Source: JACPTG01 sp964504135
GTDB taxonomy: Archaea; Nanobdellota; Nanobdellia; Woesearchaeales; UBA10216
Assembly: GCA_964504135.1 (NCBI GenBank)
Contig: CAZDCW010000013.1
Span: 1-34,209 of the forward strand
DNA length: 34,209 nt
Direction of reading: 5' to 3'
Part shown: positions 22,248 through 30,533 of the stretch, piece after piece
How positions within the stretch are numbered: the first letter of the stretch is position 1
Layout: every line of letters begins with the position of its first letter
The notes under the pieces: model-generated
The model's database searches: none
Seen by the model: the letters and a program-made list of their open reading frames with translations, nothing else
What the model was told of the DNA's origin: nothing
Translations under genes and position numbers: made by a program

Positions 22248-23066
22248 CTATGCTGTCGCGCTCACTCTCCTTTCAGAAATCCCCCTGAACAGCTCCAGGG
22301 GAGCCCATCCGAGGAATAGCTGCCTCCTCAGGAAATTGAAGGCTGCGTCATGAATCCCGTTCTGCGCAGGGCTGAATGCGCCAAAGTTAATTGACTTCCC
22401 AAGTCCGGCAATGTTCTGCTGGCAGATGGCCTTCATCCAGGCAGCCTCAAAAGCAAAGGCCTTTGCCTCCTCATCTATCTTGTTCCCTGCAGGAAAGGTT
22501 ATTACATGGCCAATCTCATGCCCTGCTGTGAGCATCAGGACGTCAAGCTCGTTCTCCAGAAGGAATATCTCGCTGACTCCAAAGCCCAGCCGGTTGATTG
22601 CAAATCCAAGTATTCCAGGATGCCAGTCGCCCTTAAAGCTGCGCATCTTGGCAGCGCTGCACACCCGTATTATGATGTCATCAGGAAAGTCGTGGCCTGC
22701 TGTTTGCCTGAACGCTTCAACTACAAAATCCTGAATCCTCGCGGCAGAGTCAACAAACTGGCTCCTTGGCCGGCCGGGCTTGAGGAAAACCGTTTGGGGG
22801 ATGTATGTGACTGACGTGCGTGAGTTGGGCCTGCCAGCCTCCTGCCTGTACCGCGGCTGATCATATGCTGCGGAAAGGGTGATGTAGGGCAAATGCTGCT
22901 GGATGGGCTGGAAATCCAGAACCGGCGGAAAGCCTGAATATTCAGCCGCCAAAGCTGCAGCAGACTGGTATGTGCGGCTTTCCAGGCCGCCATAAGCCAG
23001 GCCTCCATAAGTGGCAGCCGGAGAACATGGCAAATACGCCGCCCCACCATAACCCTGCGAGTACAT
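22248..23066 (-). CDS. minimal zinc metalloprotease (gluzincin-like)
   Basis: 272 residues. AGHEIGHVITFP contains the HExxH zinc motif (His183, Glu184, His187). The following DEEAKAFAFEAAW offers Glu200 or Glu207 as third ligand, the close spacing seen in minimal gluzincins and ImmA/IrrE-type proteases. Residues 1-95 are Tyr/Ala/Pro/Gly-rich and probably disordered; there is no signal peptide or TM, so it should act in the cytoplasm. The catalytic domain is about residues 105-230. ATG start with a TATA box (AGTATTTATA, minus strand, 23091-23100) at leaderless spacing. No HTH regulator of the ImmR type is adjacent. Substrate unknown. Confidence 0.75.
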   Translation of the reverse strand: MYSQGYGGAAYLPCSPAATYGGLAYGGLESRTYQSAAALAAEYSGFPPVLDFQPIQQHLPYITLSAAYDQPRYRQEAGRPNSRTSVTYIPQTVFLKPGRPRSQFVDSAARIQDFVVEAFRQTAGHDFPDDIIIRVCSAAKMRSFKGDWHPGILGFAINRLGFGVSEIFLLENELDVLMLTAGHEIGHVITFPAGNKIDEEAKAFAFEAAWMKAICQQNIAGLGKSINFGAFSPAQNGIHDAAFNFLRRQLFLGWAPLELFRGISERRVSATA

Positions 23067-23174
23067 GATAAGAGGGATAAGGCTGGCTGGTATAAATACT
23101 TGGCTGCGAATATGCCCGCAGGCGGTAGAAAACTATTTAAACCGCCCGGAGGATATGAAGGCTGAAAAGGGGAA

Positions 23175-23975
23175 ATGGAATTCAAAATACAGCAGATTGA
23201 GAACCCGAACCTGGGCCAGTACAGCAAGGATGACATAAGCCTTGCGTATGACTTCTCAAGGAAGATATATGATGAGTTCGGAACCTTCCTCAAGGCCATA
23301 ATACTCTTCGGAAGCGTTGCCAGGAAGGGAAAAAGCTCGGGTGACATAGACCTGCTGGTGATAATAGATGACGTGACAGTGGAGCTGTCTCCCGAGATAG
23401 TGCAGACATACAGGATAGTGATTGAGAAGACAATAGCCGCCACTTCCACAAGGCTGCACGTTACAAGTTTGAAGCTCAGCACATTCTGGGAGTACATCAG
23501 GGCAGGAGACCCTGTTGGGATAAACATAATACGTGATGGAGTCGCGCTTCTTGACACAGGCTTCTTTGACCCGCTTCACGCTTTGCTGGCAAGGGGAAGG
23601 ATAAGGCCCTCTCCGGAAAGTGTCTGGACGTACTTCACAAGGGCGCCGAAGACCATACATAACTCAAAGTGGCACATCCTCCAGGCAGCCCTTGACCTGT
23701 ACTGGTCAGTTATAGACAGCGCCCACGCAGCCCTGATGAAGCTGGGCGAAACGCCGCCAAGCCCTGACCATGTGGCGGACATGCTGGATAAGCAGCTTGT
23801 GCAGAAAGGCCTTCTTGACCGGAAATACTCTGCAATCATGCGCAACTTCTATACCCTTCAGAAAAAGATACTTTACAGGGATGTAAAGGAAATCACAGGT
23901 GCGCAGTATGACGCATTGCTAAGGGACGCTCAGGACTTCGTCAGTGCGATGGAGAAGTTTATTGTTTCTAAATAG
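23175..23975 (+). CDS. MNT-type nucleotidyltransferase, probable HEPN fusion
   Basis: 266 residues. Residues 35-65 have the minimal nucleotidyltransferase signature AIILFGSVARKGKSSGDIDL: Gly46-Ser47 and the Asp57-x-Asp59 pair that binds metal. The usual third acidic residue is not obvious in the next strand (RLHVTSLKL). The C-terminal half (about 145-265) is all-helical and of HEPN type, with RNFYTLQKKI near 217 where HEPN RNases have R-x4-6-H; no His is seen at the expected place. MNT/HEPN pairs are toxin-antitoxin systems in which the MNT AMPylates the HEPN RNase. A single fused chain may be a derived, perhaps non-toxic form. TATA near 23129-23140. Confidence 0.75.
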   Translation: MEFKIQQIENPNLGQYSKDDISLAYDFSRKIYDEFGTFLKAIILFGSVARKGKSSGDIDLLVIIDDVTVELSPEIVQTYRIVIEKTIAATSTRLHVTSLKLSTFWEYIRAGDPVGINIIRDGVALLDTGFFDPLHALLARGRIRPSPESVWTYFTRAPKTIHNSKWHILQAALDLYWSVIDSAHAALMKLGETPPSPDHVADMLDKQLVQKGLLDRKYSAIMRNFYTLQKKILYRDVKEITGAQYDALLRDAQDFVSAMEKFIVSK

Positions 23976-23984
23976 AAGGTTTGT

Positions 23985-24245
23985 TCATTTCTGTGAATTC
24001 ATGCTCTGAAGATGCTGTTTTATCTCACTGACTTTTCTCGGATTCAGCGAAACGTGATCTTCAGAACCTTTTCCAGTCCTCTTTGCCAAAATAACAATCC
24101 ATTCATCGTTTGTTAATTCTTTCAGGATATTTTCTACCGAACTTCTTCCTTTGGGGGTACGCTTTACAGGATAAATCAGGAAAACTCCGTTGCCAGACAA
24201 TTGAGGGATTTGTACGATAATTTGCTTCTTGAGAAGCTGGACCAC
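23985..24245 (-). CDS. 86-residue hypothetical protein
   Basis: GTG start (24245). The protein begins with a hydrophobic-strand/basic pattern (VQLLKKQIIVQIPQLSGNG), then RTPKGRSSVENILKEL and a C-terminal helix (RKVSEIKQHLQ). No TM segment and no family recognised. It is AT-richer than its neighbours, ends 9 bp from the convergent MNT gene, and has no clear promoter or SD, so it may be an acquired gene or a spurious frame. The protein-like composition favours a real gene. Confidence 0.45.
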   Translation of the reverse strand: MVQLLKKQIIVQIPQLSGNGVFLIYPVKRTPKGRSSVENILKELTNDEWIVILAKRTGKGSEDHVSLNPRKVSEIKQHLQSMNSQK

Positions 24246-24306
24246 ATGGAAAAGGGCACGGGAAAAAAGTTAGAAGTTCCAGCGTAGGCAGGAAAAAGAA
24301 TGTTTT

Positions 24307-24732
24307 CTAATTGCGCATGCACTCCTGGGCGAGCTCACGGACAATGTGCGCAAGGTCTGTATCAAAGTCGTCCCGGTCAGCGTAAGCCGTCGCGCCAATC
24401 CTCTCCGCAAAGTAGTCAGCCACATTCTGCAGGCCATCAGGGCCTCTGACGCTCCAGCCAATCTGGGTGTAAAGGTCTCCTATCATGTAAACAGGGGTTG
24501 TAGTATCAGCCTGCCTAAGCCCGACAACCCCTGCAACGCCTTCAGGCGTATCGTCAACAGTGATAAAGTCATAGGCGCGCCCTTCTTGCCTCTGGCCCCT
24601 GTTTAGTATGCTGGCGTCTCCTGAGTCTACGCTGACCGCCCCAATGCAGTGGCTAAAGAGCTCAGTCACATAATCCGAAAGCCCTGCCCTTTCCCGCGGG
24701 TCATTCACAGCAATCAAAACCCTTCCATTCAT
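24307..24732 (-). CDS. receiver-like (CheY-fold) small protein
   Basis: 141 residues. RVLIAVNDPRERAGLSDYV, then DFITVDDTPEGVAGVVGLRQ and TPVYMIGDLY follow the strand-helix order of a response-regulator receiver domain, with Asp59/Asp60 near the phosphorylation position. The typical conserved Lys and the N-terminal double Asp are not evident (Asn-Asp at 10-11 instead), so it may be a degenerate receiver. GGTGA 7 nt before the ATG and a 12-bp gap to the upstream surface-protein gene suggest co-transcription with it. No histidine kinase is in the window. Role unknown. Confidence 0.5.
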   Translation of the reverse strand: MNGRVLIAVNDPRERAGLSDYVTELFSHCIGAVSVDSGDASILNRGQRQEGRAYDFITVDDTPEGVAGVVGLRQADTTTPVYMIGDLYTQIGWSVRGPDGLQNVADYFAERIGATAYADRDDFDTDLAHIVRELAQECMRN

Positions 24733-24744
24733 TGCAATTCACCT

Positions 24745-26559
24745 TCACGCCGCAGCCAGCTTCGCCACGAGGAATATCGCGGCTCCGAGCAGGACTATGT
24801 TGCCTGCTATGAGCAGCGGGATGTAGTATTTTGAGCTTGAAAGGTCAATCCCTTCCTTCTTCTCAGGCGTGGCCGCAGGCGGGCTTATGACGACAGGTTC
24901 TGCTACAACAGGCTCCCTGACTGCCGGGGGCTGCTCAGTGGGCGGCTGTGTTGCTGGCGGCTGTGTAGCCGGCGGCGTTGTAACCCTGTTGGCCTCCTCG
25001 CAGGCAATTACCCTTAGAAGGATGGCATCGCTGTTGCTTCGGATGTCAGTGTCATAGTAAGTTTCAAGTGTAATCCGCTTGTTCCCGGCTGAAATGTTCT
25101 TTGGCACAGGAATGTCCGCGGTTACGAGCCTGGAGTCATCCTCGTCAAGCTCATAGGGCCCAAGCACGTCGCCGTATCTTAAGTCAGGGCTTTCTATCCT
25201 GAGGAAGACCTCGTCCTCGTCGCGCCTTCCGATATTCTTTATGGTGGCCCTGAGTTGCGCCCGCTCCTCGCAGCCGGCTGACTCCGGGTTCAGGGACACG
25301 CTTCCAATCTTTATCTCATGCTCCTTCTTCTCAACCTCTATGGTGAACCTCAGGAACTCGCCGTGCTTTGCTCCGTTCTCATCCTCGCCCGATGCCCTTA
25401 CCTCAACTTCGTAATCGTCATCATCAGCGTCCTCGTCAATGGTGAACCTTACAGTGATTTCCCTTGTCTTCTTTGGGGCGATGTCGCCTGCGTCCTCGTC
25501 CTCGTTCACGTCCAGGTCGTCGCTGTCCACCGTCACATCAACATCATTTATGTCTACATCGTCATCCCTGCTGAACTTGTTCTCCAGCTCAATCTTCATT
25601 ACCACAGAGGCGCCAGCCTTTACGTTTGAGACCCGGTCGCCGTTGTCAACGTTCTCAGAGTCGCCGTCAACCTCCACTTTGAGGTTTTTTATCCTCAGGT
25701 TGTTTTCGGCCTGCATCTGGATTGGCGAGGATGCTGTGACTGTTGAGCCTGAGAGCGTTGTTCCTGTAACTGAAATGGTTCCTATTGTCTGCTTGTTCTC
25801 CTCAAGCCTGTTGCCTGTCACTGCGTCAAGGTCTTTCGGAATCTTCGCCTGGAAGAGGATGGTCGCTGACTGGCTCCGGTTCAGTGTCGTTGCTGATGAC
25901 AGCCCTGCAATGCTTATAAAGGAAAGGTTCACCTCTGACTGGCTGTAGCCAGAGGGCGTTATGCCTGTAACATTAACATTGGTAAGGTTCTCTATCCCCG
26001 TGTTTGTCAAGGTGGCTGAAGCAGTCACGAGCTGGTTCTCATCAGTGGCCCTGTCTGACTTTGGGTTGCTTCTCTTCTGTGTTTTGCCGCCGACCACCGG
26101 CACTGTGAGTGACATTCCTGCTGGCACGTCATTTACGGTAATCGTAATCGCCTGGCTCGCGCTCCCATTCCAGACTGCATTGACAGGCGTTCCGTTGGAA
26201 AGGTTGTGGAACACGGTGAATGTTACTGTGTAAGAGCCCGCATCCGTGAATGAGGGCGTCCAAGTAAAGGATGCGTTGGAAAAGCCTGAGGCCTGAAGAA
26301 CAGCGCCTTTCATTGCAGGCGATGTGGTGTTGTAAAAGTAAGTGGTGTTTGCCGTTATGGCCGTGTAATTGCTGCTGTTGTAAGTTGAGTTGGCGCTGAA
26401 TATTGCGGAAACATTGAACGCAAGAAGGCTGCCTTCATTAACAACCTTGTTGCCTATCGGAAGGATTGTCGGCTGCGCCGCGGCAATGGCTGAAAACAGA
26501 AGGATTGCAAGCAGGCATACAGCAAAAAAGCGTACCACAACCAACCCCCGGATTTTCAT
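24745..26559 (-). CDS. secreted, C-terminally anchored acidic surface protein
   Basis: 604 residues from the ATG at 26559; the frame reaches 26610, but the N-terminus MKIRGLVVVRFFAVCLLAIL starting at 26559 is a normal signal peptide (cleavage near AAAQ). A cadherin/Ig-like domain with many N-x-S/T sites comes first (about 25-135), then several beta-sandwich domains of the COG1361/CARDB type. A very acidic stretch (about 315-385, DDDVDINDVDVTVDSDD) suggests Ca2+ binding. A Pro/Thr linker (TTPPATQPPATQPPTEQPP) and a terminal TM helix (YYIPLLIAGNIVLLGAAIFL) follow. This is the layout of an archaeal cell-surface or S-layer-associated protein. TATA (minus) at 26594-26603. Confidence 0.78.
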   Translation of the reverse strand: MKIRGLVVVRFFAVCLLAILLFSAIAAAQPTILPIGNKVVNEGSLLAFNVSAIFSANSTYNSSNYTAITANTTYFYNTTSPAMKGAVLQASGFSNASFTWTPSFTDAGSYTVTFTVFHNLSNGTPVNAVWNGSASQAITITVNDVPAGMSLTVPVVGGKTQKRSNPKSDRATDENQLVTASATLTNTGIENLTNVNVTGITPSGYSQSEVNLSFISIAGLSSATTLNRSQSATILFQAKIPKDLDAVTGNRLEENKQTIGTISVTGTTLSGSTVTASSPIQMQAENNLRIKNLKVEVDGDSENVDNGDRVSNVKAGASVVMKIELENKFSRDDDVDINDVDVTVDSDDLDVNEDEDAGDIAPKKTREITVRFTIDEDADDDDYEVEVRASGEDENGAKHGEFLRFTIEVEKKEHEIKIGSVSLNPESAGCEERAQLRATIKNIGRRDEDEVFLRIESPDLRYGDVLGPYELDEDDSRLVTADIPVPKNISAGNKRITLETYYDTDIRSNSDAILLRVIACEEANRVTTPPATQPPATQPPTEQPPAVREPVVAEPVVISPPAATPEKKEGIDLSSSKYYIPLLIAGNIVLLGAAIFLVAKLAAA

Positions 26560-26616
26560 ATCAAGCCGAATTTCTGTTAGTTCTGCATAGTAGTATATAA
26601 ATTTTGTCATAATGCC

Positions 26617-26676
26617 GTGCGCGAAGAGTCAGCCCGCTACCGTTAGTAAAACTACCAACAAATAGCCACCAACTAC
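26617..26676 (+). repeat. intergenic element, partial copy C
   Basis: GTGCGCGAAGAGTCAGCCCGCTAC (written as GTGCGCGAAGAG plus TCAGCCCGCTAC, 26617-26640) differs from copy B (13939-13962) at only two of 24 positions. It is followed by an A/C-rich stretch of CTACCAACAAATAGCCACC type that abuts the stop of the minus-strand gene ending at 26677, just as in copy A. It lies about 13 kb from copies A and B. Confidence 0.55.
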
Positions 26677-27135
26677 CTATTTCTTCCCGTAGTAGAAGAA
26701 CTTCTCAACATTAACGTCCTTTTCAGTGTAGTCGCCTGTCCTTAGCCTTGTCTCGCTTTTCTTGGCTGGCTCCGCGACCTGTTCAGGGGTGGCGGATGCA
26801 GTGACCTTGATTGGAACCTGCTGGCTCGTTGGCTGCGCACCGCGCTCGGTTGGCTGTGCCTGGACACGCTCAAGCTTCCGGTTCAGGGAAGCCATCCCTT
26901 CCTTGACAGCCTTTAACTCCAGCTGCAGGCTGACTATGTCGCTGTAGAGGGAGTTTATCTTCAGTCCTATGCTCCGGAGTTCCCTGTTTACCTCGTCCTC
27001 TTTGGAAGTGTCATGGGCTTGGCCTTTTACCATAAGCTCTGCCTGGGCAAAGGCATCTTCAGAGGATTCAGCTATGTGGTGCTTGCGCAGCTCCTTTGTC
27101 AGTGTGTTTATCTTCTGAACCTCTTCCACGCCCAT
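26677..27135 (-). CDS. 152-residue coiled-coil protein
   Basis: The start at 27135 (MGVEEVQKINTLTKELRK) has GGAGGAAA about 5 nt before it; the frame extends upstream to 27177, but without SD. Residues 1-95 are helical with heptad-like hydrophobics (LRSIGLKINSLYSDIVSLQL). The C-terminal 55 residues are Pro/Gln/Thr-rich with a final DVNVEKFFYYGKK. No TM segment; cytoplasmic. The start overlaps the 3' end of the multi-TM gene by 68 bp. Last gene of the nine-gene pilin-like operon. Function unknown. Confidence 0.68.
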   Translation of the reverse strand: MGVEEVQKINTLTKELRKHHIAESSEDAFAQAELMVKGQAHDTSKEDEVNRELRSIGLKINSLYSDIVSLQLELKAVKEGMASLNRKLERVQAQPTERGAQPTSQQVPIKVTASATPEQVAEPAKKSETRLRTGDYTEKDVNVEKFFYYGKK

Positions 27136-27877
27136 GCTTTTCCTTCCTCCGTTCTGTTGACCACAATAAGGCCGCAATCAGCAGCCCGCCAAAGAGCGGC
27201 CATTCAAGGCCAAGCGTATCAATGTTCATTCCCGGAGCAAGAAGCCCAGGAACAACGAGGACCGTTGACGCATAACTGCAAACAGCGAATGAACTATATA
27301 AATTTAACTCATACTTCAGCAGCCTCGCAAAAACACAGGCTGCAAGCGCGGCGATGGAGATGATTAAAACAAACCTTGCGATGTGGAAGGCCATTGCCAG
27401 GAGGAAGAGCCCGGGCAGCATCAGGAGGAAGATGGCCCAGGCAGCGTCCGCCAAGGATTCCCTGTCGGCCAGCTGTTCACGGCTGATATAGGCAGAAGGC
27501 CCGCAGAGCATCCTGAAGCCTGCGCAGAGGATGCTGCGGCGTTCGATGCCTTCATCGCTTACAGAGACCAGTGAGCTGTCGTCATTAAATCCTAAGAACT
27601 TTATCCCGAAAATGCTGCCTGAGCTCTTGGCGTCCTCGGACAGCTTGTAATCCAGGCTCAGGGATTCAAAATTCCCGATGCCCCCTGCTATCCTGGACTC
27701 GATACCCAGCGGGAGGGCGAGTATGGTTGAGATGGCCAGGCATAAAAAAACAAGCGAGGCCAGGTAGGTGAGGTTCTCAATCAGGTTGCGGTGCTTCAGC
27801 CCGTGGTAGGAGAGTGGGTTGAGGCTTTCGGCAACGGTGAGCAGAAACCTTATGTCGTGGGAGCTGAATGGCAGCAA
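27068..27877 (-). CDS. 269-residue polytopic membrane protein
   Basis: FLLTVAESLNPLSYHGLKHR is followed by a TM helix (about 38-58), an external loop of about 90 residues, and four or five more TM helices between 145 and 240; the tail is charged (RRKEKHGRGRGSEDKH). The layout (amphipathic start, one TM, large external domain, TM bundle) resembles DUF1189-type membrane proteins, but I am not sure of the assignment. TTG start at 27877 with GGGTGTGA before it, 3 bp after the methyltransferase stop. The final 68 bp overlap the next gene. Confidence 0.65.
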   Translation of the reverse strand: MLPFSSHDIRFLLTVAESLNPLSYHGLKHRNLIENLTYLASLVFLCLAISTILALPLGIESRIAGGIGNFESLSLDYKLSEDAKSSGSIFGIKFLGFNDDSSLVSVSDEGIERRSILCAGFRMLCGPSAYISREQLADRESLADAAWAIFLLMLPGLFLLAMAFHIARFVLIISIAALAACVFARLLKYELNLYSSFAVCSYASTVLVVPGLLAPGMNIDTLGLEWPLFGGLLIAALLWSTERRKEKHGRGRGSEDKHTDKGAAQAPHS

Positions 27878-27880
27878 CTG

Positions 27881-28354
27881 TCACACCCTGCAGAAATAGG
27901 CGATATCATGGCCGCAGTCGAGAGTCCTGATTACATGGAGTTTCTCCCTGAGCAGGTTGTCAAGTTGCCCTGCCGCTGCTGCCTTCTTCAGGACAGATAC
28001 CACAACTGCCTTTTTGGCCACCCTGGCCATCTCTGACAGTGCCAGCCCTGCGTCCTCAAAGTTGTGGATTGCGGTTATGCATATTACGCAGTCGAAGGAC
28101 TTGTCGCAGAAGGGAATCTTTTCAGCAGCCCCAACAATGGCGTTGATTCTTTTGGAGGCCTCTTTGACCATCTGCATGGAGGGGTCTATGCCTACAACCC
28201 TGCGTCCAAGTACGCTGCTGAGGCCAGTGCCGCAGCCTACGTCAAGGACAGAGGCATCCTCAGGCAGCTGAAGCTCTGCGGAGATGGCTGATAGTTTTCC
28301 AAGCTGCTCTTTTCCATGCAGTTCATCATATCCCCCGGCAATGAAGTCATACAT
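27881..28354 (-). CDS. class I SAM-dependent methyltransferase
   Basis: 157 residues from the ATG at 28354 (MYDFIAGGYDELHGKE), the typical start of a Methyltransf_11 protein. The upstream stop and this ATG share one base (TGATG), and GGAGG lies nearby, so translation is coupled. Motif I VLDVGCGTGLSS binds SAM; GIDPSMQMVKEA is motif II; AAEKIPFCDKSFDCVICITA is the post-motif region; a final LDCGHDIAYFCRV. Members act on small molecules, lipids or proteins; the substrate is not evident. Its place inside a pilin-like operon could mean modification of those proteins or of membrane lipids (inference). Confidence 0.85.
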   Translation of the reverse strand: MYDFIAGGYDELHGKEQLGKLSAISAELQLPEDASVLDVGCGTGLSSVLGRRVVGIDPSMQMVKEASKRINAIVGAAEKIPFCDKSFDCVICITAIHNFEDAGLALSEMARVAKKAVVVSVLKKAAAAGQLDNLLREKLHVIRTLDCGHDIAYFCRV

Positions 28355-29646
28355 CACGGAAGCCTCCTGTCCACTGAAAGGCAGGGAGGACAAACGCTGC
28401 CGCAGTCAACTCCATCCTCGCCTCCATCCTGCACTCCGTTGTTGCACTGGGCAGGCAGGTTGTCGCAGGTTGCGGCGTCCACACAGTAGCCCGGCGGGCA
28501 CTCAACCTTCCCTACAGACTCAACAAGCTCGTCTGAAATGTTGTATGCTGCTGCCTGCTCGGTTGTGAGCTTGAAGCCCAGGAACTTCCTGCTGCTGCTG
28601 TAGGTTGTTAGGCCTGTTACGTTCCAAAGCTTCTCCACGCCGCTGTCTGGCGCGCAGCTTGCGCTGTAGAAGCACCAGTCCAGATAGCTCTTCGGAGTGC
28701 ATGAGCTGATGCTGAAGGGAGGGTCGCGGTTCAGCCTGTTGGGATTGACCATGCTCTCAATCCCGCAGCATTCAGAGCCTGAGGCAAACACAGAGCCGGG
28801 TGCAGGGCCAGGGCCGCCATGGCTCATGTTGTAGTAAAGCCGCATGAAGAGGCTTGGAGCCTTGGGAGACTGCCTGTAGCTCTGGTCATGGATAAGCCTT
28901 GACAGGTTTGACAGGTTCCAGACAGTGCTGTTTGTTGCGCGTATGGTGTTGTTGAAGCTTGCGTTCACCAGGTAGACCGGGTCCATAACGCCTTCAATTG
29001 GCACAAGTACGCTTACTGTCTGGGAAACATTCCAGCTTGCCAGGCCTGCGTCAACGCTGTAATTTGCGGTTATGTTGATTCCGACAAACCACGGCCCTGT
29101 GGCGTTGCCCTGGTAGAAGACCACATAGTAGTCATCAGCCTTGTCCCTGAAGTCAACTTTGATGTTCAGGTATTCCGAGGAGGCGTTTTCCATGGCCCTC
29201 ATGCGGCTTAGGAAGCTCCTGTCCCTCATCACAACATAATCACCTGGTATCAGCGGTTCGCAATCCCTGTTTTTTATGGGCGGCTGGAGCCTTGTGTCAA
29301 GGTAGCATTCAACAGGTGTTCCGTTTATGCTGCCATTCATGAACACCTCAACAAAGGTGGTGTTTACCGAGTTGTAGTCAGGAAGGTATGTCGTTCTGTT
29401 TATGAACTGGACAAGCGCGAGCAGGGCGTGCCTTCCGGATGTCTCAGCAGCCTCCTCCATGTAGGAGTATTTCAGCCTCTTCACAAAGTCATTGGCAGTG
29501 TCAACCCTCAGGTTGACGGTAGCTACCCTGTCCTTGTGGGTGACCTGCTCCTGGGGGGCGAAGGCTATGGTTAGGATGGTCATGAGCATTATGGCTATGA
29601 GGGTGAAAAATATGCCCTTCCTTCCAGGCATGAGCCTCAGCGCCAT
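28354..29646 (-). CDS. large pilin-like glycoprotein-type secreted protein
   Basis: 430 residues from the ATG at 29646, preceded by GAGGTG at good spacing. The N-terminus MALRLMPGRKGIFFTLIAIM is a class III-like signal with a hydrophobic helix to about residue 31. The ectodomain has about 15 N-x-S/T sites, so it is probably glycosylated, and several Cys pairs. The C-terminus is CNNGVQDGGEDGVDCGSVCP, a Cys-rich motif seen in many archaeal and bacterial surface proteins. It overlaps the preceding gene by 10 bp and the methyltransferase ATG by 1 bp. A major or adhesive pilus-like subunit is possible. Confidence 0.72.
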   Translation of the reverse strand: MALRLMPGRKGIFFTLIAIMLMTILTIAFAPQEQVTHKDRVATVNLRVDTANDFVKRLKYSYMEEAAETSGRHALLALVQFINRTTYLPDYNSVNTTFVEVFMNGSINGTPVECYLDTRLQPPIKNRDCEPLIPGDYVVMRDRSFLSRMRAMENASSEYLNIKVDFRDKADDYYVVFYQGNATGPWFVGINITANYSVDAGLASWNVSQTVSVLVPIEGVMDPVYLVNASFNNTIRATNSTVWNLSNLSRLIHDQSYRQSPKAPSLFMRLYYNMSHGGPGPAPGSVFASGSECCGIESMVNPNRLNRDPPFSISSCTPKSYLDWCFYSASCAPDSGVEKLWNVTGLTTYSSSRKFLGFKLTTEQAAAYNISDELVESVGKVECPPGYCVDAATCDNLPAQCNNGVQDGGEDGVDCGSVCPPCLSVDRRLP

Positions 29647-30125
29647 ACCCGCACCTCGGCAGGGATAGGGCCCCACATGGTGTCATTGAAGACGCCGAAA
29701 ACCACAGTTCTGGTCGCGACAACTACTGTGCTTGAAGGCAGCATCTCACCCCTGTGATGCATTGTTGTCCTGTTTATGCTTATGTTATAGCCATACTGCA
29801 TAGGTACAAGGTTGTAGGTGGTCGCGTTAAGGAATTTTGAGCCCATGCTCTCCTGGCGGTTCACGTAAAACTCCGCAGCCTGCTGGAGGAGCGAGTTCTT
29901 CCTGTTGGTTATTGTGCCGTTCCTGATGAGCAGGTAAACGTAGTCGCTGTTAATCTCAGTGACTTCTGTGGCAGCCAGGTTAAGTATTATGTCGCCGCTT
30001 GACACAGTGCCCTGGCTGGTGATGGGCCTGTAGGCGTAGCTGGTGAGGATAAGGAAAAGCCCGACCACGACGATGCCCATGGCTATGAAGGCGTCCAGGG
30101 TGAAAAAGTAAGCTCTGCGGCCCAT
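29637..30125 (-). CDS. pilin-like single-TM secreted protein
   Basis: 162 residues. MGRRAYFFTLDAFIAMGIVV continues as a TM helix to about 30: short basic start, then a hydrophobic helix carrying one Asp (TLDAF), reminiscent of the class III Glu but without the G|Q site. The outer part has several N-x-S/T sites and ends in beta strands (STVVVATRTVVFGVF). It overlaps the next gene by 10 bp and follows the previous one by 3 bp. Likely a minor pilin-like subunit. Confidence 0.65.
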   Translation of the reverse strand: MGRRAYFFTLDAFIAMGIVVVGLFLILTSYAYRPITSQGTVSSGDIILNLAATEVTEINSDYVYLLIRNGTITNRKNSLLQQAAEFYVNRQESMGSKFLNATTYNLVPMQYGYNISINRTTMHHRGEMLPSSTVVVATRTVVFGVFNDTMWGPIPAEVRVWR

Positions 30126-30128
30126 TCG

Positions 30129-30533
30129 CTAGCTGCACCTGCTCCCTCCAACAACAGCCTTGGGGCTGCCGATGCAGGTCCTCTCGCCATCAAACACTAT
30201 AAGCTGGCCCTCCTCGTCTGTGAAATAAAGCGCAAAATCATTCCTGACGCCGATTTGGGACTTAAGCTCGTCATAGCCCATGCCCGCCAGGCGTTCAAGC
30301 CTTTCGCGGTCAACATTCTCCTCAATCACGAAGGCCACGCCGTTGTCCATATTGCGGCTGGGCACGACAAGCGCATTTACAATAAGCTCCTGCTCCATTA
30401 CAAAGGAGGAGTCGGCAGGCTTCAGCCTGTCACGAAGGATAAGGACAAGCAGCGCAGCGGCTACCAGTGCAATTGCCAGGTACCTCCAGTCCGCCAGCTT
30501 CTTCACATTGTCCCTTGCCCTTCTCCTTTTCAT
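30129..30533 (-). CDS. single-TM protein, tandem paralog of the 30530-30937 product
   Basis: 134 residues. Basic N-terminus (MKRRRARDNVKKLADWRYLA), a TM helix at about 18-34, and an outer domain of about 95 residues. DRERLERLAGMGYDELKSQI, DFALYFTDEEGQLI and IGSPKAVVGGSRCS align with DRERLENFSGLDYSDVKARL, DFCIHFEDEQGNLI and GFGSSKAVVSNISC of the upstream neighbour, showing tandem duplication. The start ATG overlaps the neighbour's stop (ATGA). Function unknown; the shared domain may be a small pilus-associated fold. Confidence 0.68.
   Translation of the reverse strand: MKRRRARDNVKKLADWRYLAIALVAAALLVLILRDRLKPADSSFVMEQELIVNALVVPSRNMDNGVAFVIEENVDRERLERLAGMGYDELKSQIGVRNDFALYFTDEEGQLIVFDGERTCIGSPKAVVGGSRCS

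Noticed and set aside
22721..23557. 278-codon minus-strand ORF
   Set aside because: Covers the opposite strand of the MNT gene and an alternative frame of the metalloprotease gene, both of which have clear motifs.
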